NCBI GenBank assembly: GCA_029224185.1
Contig: CM055205.1
Span: 12,599,319-12,663,318, forward strand
Source: Karalla daura
Lineage: Eukaryota > Chordata > Actinopteri > Chaetodontiformes > Leiognathidae
Direction: 5' to 3'
DNA: 64,000 nucleotides
The position numbers and the translations under genes are program-made. Positions within the stretch are counted from its first letter, which is position 1, and each line of letters begins with the position of its first letter. Of this stretch, positions 57,686 through 64,000 are shown piece by piece. The notes under the pieces were generated by a model. The model had not been told where the DNA came from. It did no database searches and saw nothing but the letters and a program-made list of their open reading frames with translations.

Positions 57686-60410
57686 CTATCGACCGCAGTT
57701 CAATGAAGTTTTCTTTTGTACAATCATGTGTTTGACAAAGTGTTGAATCTCACCCCATGCCTCCATCCATCAGGGATTAAAGGATGTATCGGCCAAAATC
57801 GGCGTGTTTTGCAATCTGCTACCTCGCCCCCGAGATGACATTGAAATCTTTACGCTGGCCCTTTAACTGAATTTTCACTTTTTTGAGTCGAGCAAGCATC
57901 ACAAATCTATTGGAATTGGGTGTGTCCGTTAAGTTACAATGTCCCATGCTGCCTTACTGTACGTACCACAACGGTCCTTCATATAAGTTACGTCAAGTGC
58001 ACTCAAGATGCTATCATTGGCTGCAGATTCCAGTCTCACCCCTGCACTCCGCGATCCGATCTTAACAATTCCTCCACATTTTCAGCATTCTTTGCCCACA
58101 CTGGCATACCTCATGAAACTTGCCCTTTTGACTCGCAGACAGTGAGGGGAGAAGCCAGAGAGCGGTCACCCAAAGTTGCGTACGACAAGCACGATATTCG
58201 ACAGAAGCAAGGCTGTCTGCTTTACTACATAATGGTGTGTTAAAATGCAGGTTATATGAGACCCCTGATGTACAGGCTCAGGCGTAAAAGCTACAGACCT
58301 CGAGTAAAAAGTACAAAAATATGGACATTGTTTCAAAATGATCTAATGGCTAACATGTATTTTTCTGCCTCTGAGCAGGCAGGTATTCGCCCTCGAAAGG
58401 TTCATAGCTTTTATAAGCTATAAGGGTCTATAAAATGTGGCCTGAGGTGTATTATACCTCCTGAGTGGATACACCTGGCTAGGCAATTGCATGTGTGCGT
58501 GCCAGAGGTTGAGTGCGTCTAGCTCAGTTTAAAATGCATATTAAATGTACTTATTTTTGTTGTGATTGTTGGGTTTATAGCAAAGTCAAGATGTGGTGTC
58601 AGTTTAGTCTCATTTTGACATTTTGACATTTAAAGTAATCACCTCTTACTGAGGCCAGGCTCTTAGCCACAGTTCATTAAAAGAGCATTAAAGCAATAAG
58701 GAGTCAAAACTCCGGTGAAGTTCACACGACACAGTAGTTTCAACTCAACCTTTTCAGTCCAGTAATGTGCCCCAAAAGGATAAAATGTCAGATATTTTCT
58801 TAATAATGCACTTAAAGCACACAATTTTAAGTTATGTGATGGAATGGCTTCTTCTGGTTCCAGTTCCTCATTCTCAGACAGTCATTATGAATGATTCCCA
58901 AACACAAAATGACTGTAACAGCAAGTGTGACTTCTGGAGCCAAGTTTTTAAAACAAGTAAAAATATTTATTCTCACACAGTTCCTAAAGATAGTGCTGCC
59001 AGACTAAATACAAAAGTTAACCTCCTGACCGATAGGAGTAATATATCTTAAAGTTTACTTCAGTGAAATGATTGAAATTATGTCAACCGTGTGTTAACAG
59101 GTGTGCTATACACTGTGCCTTGTCTGAATAGGACATAATGAGAAGAGGCATTCATATTTAACAACCTGAGAATGAGAAGGACACATTCTGTGGCACAGCA
59201 GAAAACTGATTGAGGTCTCCTCTGTAACTTACTGGGATCTTCATTGAGCCATGCTACACAATTCCACGAGTTGCACATTTTTTTTGGAGGATCCTGCTAA
59301 GTTACAAACAACAAACTCTTTAGGTAGTAACTGCTCACTATCAAATGATATTTGTCTCTATTCCAATTCCTAATCCTGAGAAGTGCATAAAACTAAGCTG
59401 ACATTAACAAGGGTTGGTAGTTGTCCAGTTTAGCTCAACAACCCTCTAAATAATCGACCAACTTTTGACTCCCAAGGCTATCAGGTTCATGCAAACTCCT
59501 TCCTGTCTCCAACAGAGATGACCTATCTTTGAGGTTGAGGTGGTGATATGTGTGTCAGTAAAATCTGACATGCTTGGAAATGTTTTCTCTCGCTCTCCCA
59601 AGAGCTTCAGTTTGATGAGCTTCCAACGCCTTCTCATGTTCTGAGGCAATGATACACTGCAACAGCCATTGTATTTATTCAGAATTGGCCTTTTTCAGCG
59701 ACCTGACAAGCATGAAAATAAGGACAGAATTGGGAATTTGGGCTGGATTTTTGAATGTAATTTGAAGACATATTGTTGTTCCACTTTTGTAATGAATGGC
59801 ATGTACGGGGAGAGCACTGAGGATGTGTGACAAGGATCCCACTTTCTTTATTTTTTTCATAAGGACTTGGCTTCCGAAGAGTCAACAGTGCTGCTTTCAG
59901 AACATCGTGCATTGTGTTGACTTCAAGTCAGTTGCTGGCTGATCCGGACAAGCTTAAAAGTGAGTCTTAGAAGTTACACATATGACTCTTATTTTCCTCT
60001 ACGGAAGGGAACTCACCCAACATGTTGAAAAACACCTAAACCAATGCGTCTTTGGCACTGAGAGTGTTTCCTGTTACATTTTAAATCAATGATGAGGCTT
60101 TTTCTCACCTTGCAGAAGCTGGCAGTGGGAAGTGCTTCGCAGTTTGTCATGTGGAAATGATGTTTTGCTTTTTCTTCTTATCCCTGAAAAAAAAAAAAGT
60201 GAGGAGACGTTAGCTGAGGGCCCACACTGCAACAATGAACCAAGGCCAAAACTGTGAGCTTCTAACTCAAATTATGTTGCCAAATGTCCTCTTTATGGCT
60301 TTTGATCAGAGGGTTTATGTTTTACTTTCAGCTCCTCTTTTTTTTTTTTCAAATTCCAGTTGTGTGACTCTACCCACTGTGTCTCCTTTAATATTTCTAC
60401 ACATACTGTA
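57686..60410. other. Unassigned spacer
   Basis: About 2.7 kb without a recognised gene. There are short A- and T-runs (60186-60198, 60339-60350) and no open frame with family motifs. Confidence 0.55.
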
Positions 60411-60468
60411 CATGCACACACACATACACGCACAAGCACACAGACACACACACACACACAGACACACA

Positions 60469-60506
<38 letters not shown>

Positions 60507-60519
60507 TACACACACACAG
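60411..60519 (+). repeat. Interrupted CA microsatellite
   Basis: CA-rich for about 110 bases with scattered G and T substitutions; the purest part is about 60472-60500. Confidence 0.93.
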
Positions 60520-61770
60520 TGTCTCCAGCACCCTTAACCAATTAAAGAAACATCAACAGATATTTGGACACTTTTGGCTTTGGGTTTTCATCAGTTTAAT
60601 GTTTCTTTGGTTCATTTCTCTGCTAATGGGAGTTGAAACATAAATCACACAAAGAGGAAAATGTTGCCACTTTGGTGACAAGATGTGCTGATCCTGTGGA
60701 TCCTGCGCAGCTCTGGTCTCCAAATAAGCTCATACCTACAAACCGCGTTCTCTGCACATCTTCATCACGAACACTTGACATCTTTGTTGTTATTTCACCT
60801 CATGGGAACCCATGAAACACCTGGAACATTCCACAGAAACTATGCATACACAGAAGACATGAAGAAGGTATGAAGCTAACCGCTAAGGCTGCAGCTGCAG
60901 GCTGTTTCTCCTGCTGAAATACTGCACAGCTCCCCATGTTCCACCCACCTCGTTCTTCCTCATGTAACCATACACCGATCGTGCTATGCGCTGGCTGAAG
61001 ACAGCATGATGAGATGGAAGCTGGCTTGAGAAAAATTACATCTGATATAGCACAAACTTGTGAGGCATCCTCAATTTTGATTCACATGGAATATATTGTA
61101 ATGTATCTGCACTTGCGGCCACATGTCTTTGTGGGATTCATTCATCTTTTCTGTTGTCTTCTATGTATTATGTAGTGTTGCATGCGGCGTAGCACTAATT
61201 TATGTGTGTCTCGGCGTTCGTGTGTGGTCCGGCCCAAAGCACAACATATGGCCGCGGTTAGAAGTGGATTATTTCAATTGTTCAACAATCAGACAATGTC
61301 TTCATCTCCATTCCCTCTCTCTGCTTGTCACCTCAGCAGAAAACAAACAGAGTTTAATGGCATTCTTTAAATTCTTGGTGCACGGAGCTGCTGTTTCCGT
61401 ATTTCACGGATCTGAATGGTGTGGCTCAGGCAGTCTGGAATTCTTGGCTGGGAGATCAGAGGCTTTGATTTATCAGGATGTACTCTCCGTAAGGTGTGCT
61501 CATGCTAAGAGCGACCCAGATAACAGAGCACACAGTCCTGCACACACATCGTTATGTGAAGCTCTTTTGCACAAGTGTGGAAAGGACCTTCAGTCCTCTG
61601 TCACTGAGTCAGGAAGTGAGACAAGCCTTTCTGGCATCGGTGCGGCTACTATATGGAAAGCATGTGGCAGGATTTGTGATTGCTCATTACAGAAAGAGGT
61701 TTGGTGGGAATTGAAGGTTCACAGAGGTGAAGAACTCTTCTGTAAAAGAGAATGCTTGGTCAAGGACCAC
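60520..61770. other. Unassigned spacer
   Basis: No recognisable exon. The longest single open frame of the window (61123-61863, 246 codons) starts here but has no family motif and runs into a SINE-like repeat, so I treat it as chance. Confidence 0.6.
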
Positions 61771-61912
61771 CTCAAGGGATTGGTGGTTAAAATGCTGACC
61801 GTGAACTTAAATGTTTCTTGGTTTGAGTCTGACAAGGAACCTTTGTTACATCTCTCTCACTAATTTCCTGTCATCCCTCCACTGTCATCTCCAATAAAGC
61901 CATAAAAATGTT
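61771..61912 (+). mobile_element. Degenerate tRNA-derived SINE-like repeat
   Basis: The order is GGGATTGGTGGTTAAAATGC (A-box-like), GGTTTGAGTCT (B-box-like; consensus GGTTCGANTCC), then the tail CATCTCTCTCACTAATTTCC, TGTCAT..., CCAATAAAGCCATAAAAATG. That tail is typical of a high-copy fish SINE. The copy is diverged, and no clean target-site duplication was seen. Confidence 0.65.
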
Positions 61913-64000
61913 AAGACAATATTTTGGGGGAACACTGTTGATCTTGACGCTGCTGTTGGACTTTTAGCTACACCACCCACCCTACTATGCTTCTCCACCC
62001 ATCTCCTCAGTTATCCAAATATTGAACAACTCAATTCAATTTTACTGTTTCATGCTTGGATCCATTTCAGTGTAAAAATACTACAACAGATAAATAATTG
62101 CAGGTCACAACCGCACCACAGCGCTAACACATAGAAGCATCTTTTACAATGGTTGCAAAGGCAAGATGACTCAGGCACCTTTTCCACCAAAGTAGTTCCA
62201 GAGTAGCTCCACTTCTTTGCTTCCTCTTTTTCTTTCGGCCTCTCTTTCATGTACTCTCAGAAGAGAAAGCTGCGGTATGAAAGTGGTTCAGAATGAGCTC
62301 TTTGTTTGCTTTTTTTCCCTCCAAATAAATTTTAATAATTGATTTGAAGACAATTTAAGGGAGACTGGATATGTAAAAAGACCAGGTGATGACTCCTTTA
62401 AGACAACATTCTGAAGGAGCAGCTCTTGGTGAAAAAGATGCAGTCCTGTCATTCATTTGAGGTTTCTGGCAAAAGTAAGATGCAGACTGGTCCAACAAAA
62501 AGGGTTGAATATCTCTGAACCTTTGGCACAACACAGTGTTACATCAAGCAGGAGTAGCCGGTCAGATACATGCAAGTGCTCATACTTTTTGACATGACCA
62601 TGAAACGCCTATGTCTACTGCTTTTGGCGATAGTGGCAAAGACAGATAAAATAACTGCTGCGTTGATAACTTTCCAGATTCTTCCTTTTGAGATTATGAA
62701 GCAGTGCGCAGTATGTTGTCTCCAAATTTAAGAATCTGTAACTCAAACTGGACTTTCGAGATTGTTTTTGAAGTCTCACTGGTTCTTAAAACAACACAGT
62801 CCCACCAGCATAGGCTGTTATTAACGCAGACTTGAGCACTGAGCAAACCTTATGTATGCTGGTGGAGAGACGTGAACCTGTGTACGAAGTTTAACTTGTT
62901 CCCTGGCAACCTCGCACTGTTTTTCTTCATGTGACACTGTGACCTTTGTGGATTTACAGTAGGATTTTGTTCAAGTCTAAGTATTGGTCCACCCATAAAT
63001 ACAACACACGAGCCAATCAGTGCGGTCAGTGTTCATAATCTGTATCAGGACGAGGTACTCTATTTTATGAAATACTGATAAAAAATCATGACTCCAGGTT
63101 CTTGACTGGCCATATTGCCCTCTACTATAGATCGATTCATAAACATACTGTATATGCAGCATAATGATATGTGATTTTAGCTGATCGTTTCTTCAGATTA
63201 GTTCCGCCAGATGCAGTTAATTTGAGGTAAGTGCTTCCAGAAGCATGCTCACTTTGAGGCGTACGATCTGATCTGGAATTAGGTAATAGTGCCACATTTT
63301 GTGCCAAGATCGCTCAACTAATGATGCTGTGCACGTTTATTTGTGTGTGGATAGTCTCAAACTGACAGCCTGACCATGTCAAGGTCAGTCTACACCCTGT
63401 TGTACGTGTTATATTGGTTTATATCCACGCATGAAGGGCATGAAATACAGTTTGTCACACCTTATACATTTGGGCGTCATATAGAGACATAACTGTCAGT
63501 GTCTGTATTAAGTACACTTACTGCAGTTTAAACAAATCCACATATATTAGCTATTAGCAGATTTTACCCCTCAGTCCAGTCAGATGTATGCAGTTTGAGT
63601 GGTGAACAGACTTCTCTATTGTAGCACACACACCAAAAAAACACTTCTTATAGAATATTTCAATGGATGGATTCACATCAGAGTCCATTGAACTAGTGTA
63701 TTTCGATCAGGCAGATTGGAATTGGGAGTTCCAATTGTAAACTCTAACTTTTTTTTTTCACATGTCAAAACCATTCAACTGAAGTTCTGCATTTAGCACT
63801 TCCTGATGAGTGCATGTCTGTCCTGAGAGAGCATGCTTTCCAGTGAGAACGTCAAACCCTTGGCTTAGACATGGCCAAGTTGGATATGTGTCCCCTCAGG
63901 GAGAACACAATCAACACAGTTATGATGCTGGGGGCAAAATTAATCACCAGGTTTTCCATACAGGAAGCCTTTTCATTCATACAAGTCATGCGGTAAATGC
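61913..64000. other. Unassigned right end of window
   Basis: About 2.1 kb of AT-rich DNA with short open frames only. I see no gene, RNA gene or clear repeat. Confidence 0.6.

Noticed and set aside
61123..61863. 246-codon plus-strand open frame, the longest single frame in the window
   Set aside because: No recognisable domain. Its last part is the tRNA-derived SINE-like repeat at 61771-61912, and its leucine-rich start is not followed by any family motif. A chance frame is the simpler reading.

Overview
The window is vertebrate nuclear DNA, most probably from a ray-finned (percomorph-type) teleost. It has GT-AG introns, dense CA/CT microsatellites, two deeply conserved eukaryotic genes with teleost-like protein sequence, and several dispersed repeats of the kind common in fish genomes. 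I found no prokaryotic operon, CRISPR array, rRNA or convincing tRNA gene.

Left part, 1-16.4 kb, minus strand: a complete SMAP2-like gene, a small ArfGAP of the trans-Golgi/endosome clathrin pathway. It has nine coding exons encoding 488 residues, and every junction keeps frame. The 3' UTR fills most of 0.1-2.7 kb, and intron 1 alone covers about 9.9 kb. Exon 8 carries an in-frame 24-bp minisatellite encoding seven copies of an 8-residue Gly/Met/Gln unit.

Middle, 16.4-23.5 kb: a 1.7-kb head-to-head intergenic region with a long CT/CA tract and a diverged tandem duplication. It is followed on the plus strand by a complete five-exon TRAPPC3 (BET3) gene encoding 180 residues, a core TRAPP subunit acting in ER-Golgi and intra-Golgi tethering. 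Both genes belong to membrane traffic, and their divergent arrangement makes shared promoter control possible but unproven.

Right part, 23.5-64 kb: about 40 kb in which I recognise no host coding exon. It holds microsatellites, a 503-bp solo-LTR-like element with a perfect 5-bp target-site duplication, a decayed Ty3/gypsy-type pol fragment, remnants of common teleost repeats, a tRNA-derived SINE-like tail, and three short perfect inverted repeats. It could be intergenic DNA or long introns of a gene lying mostly outside the window. No convincing undescribed multi-gene system is visible; the most interesting items are the SMAP2 repeat array, the divergent promoter region, the solo LTR and the perfect hairpins.
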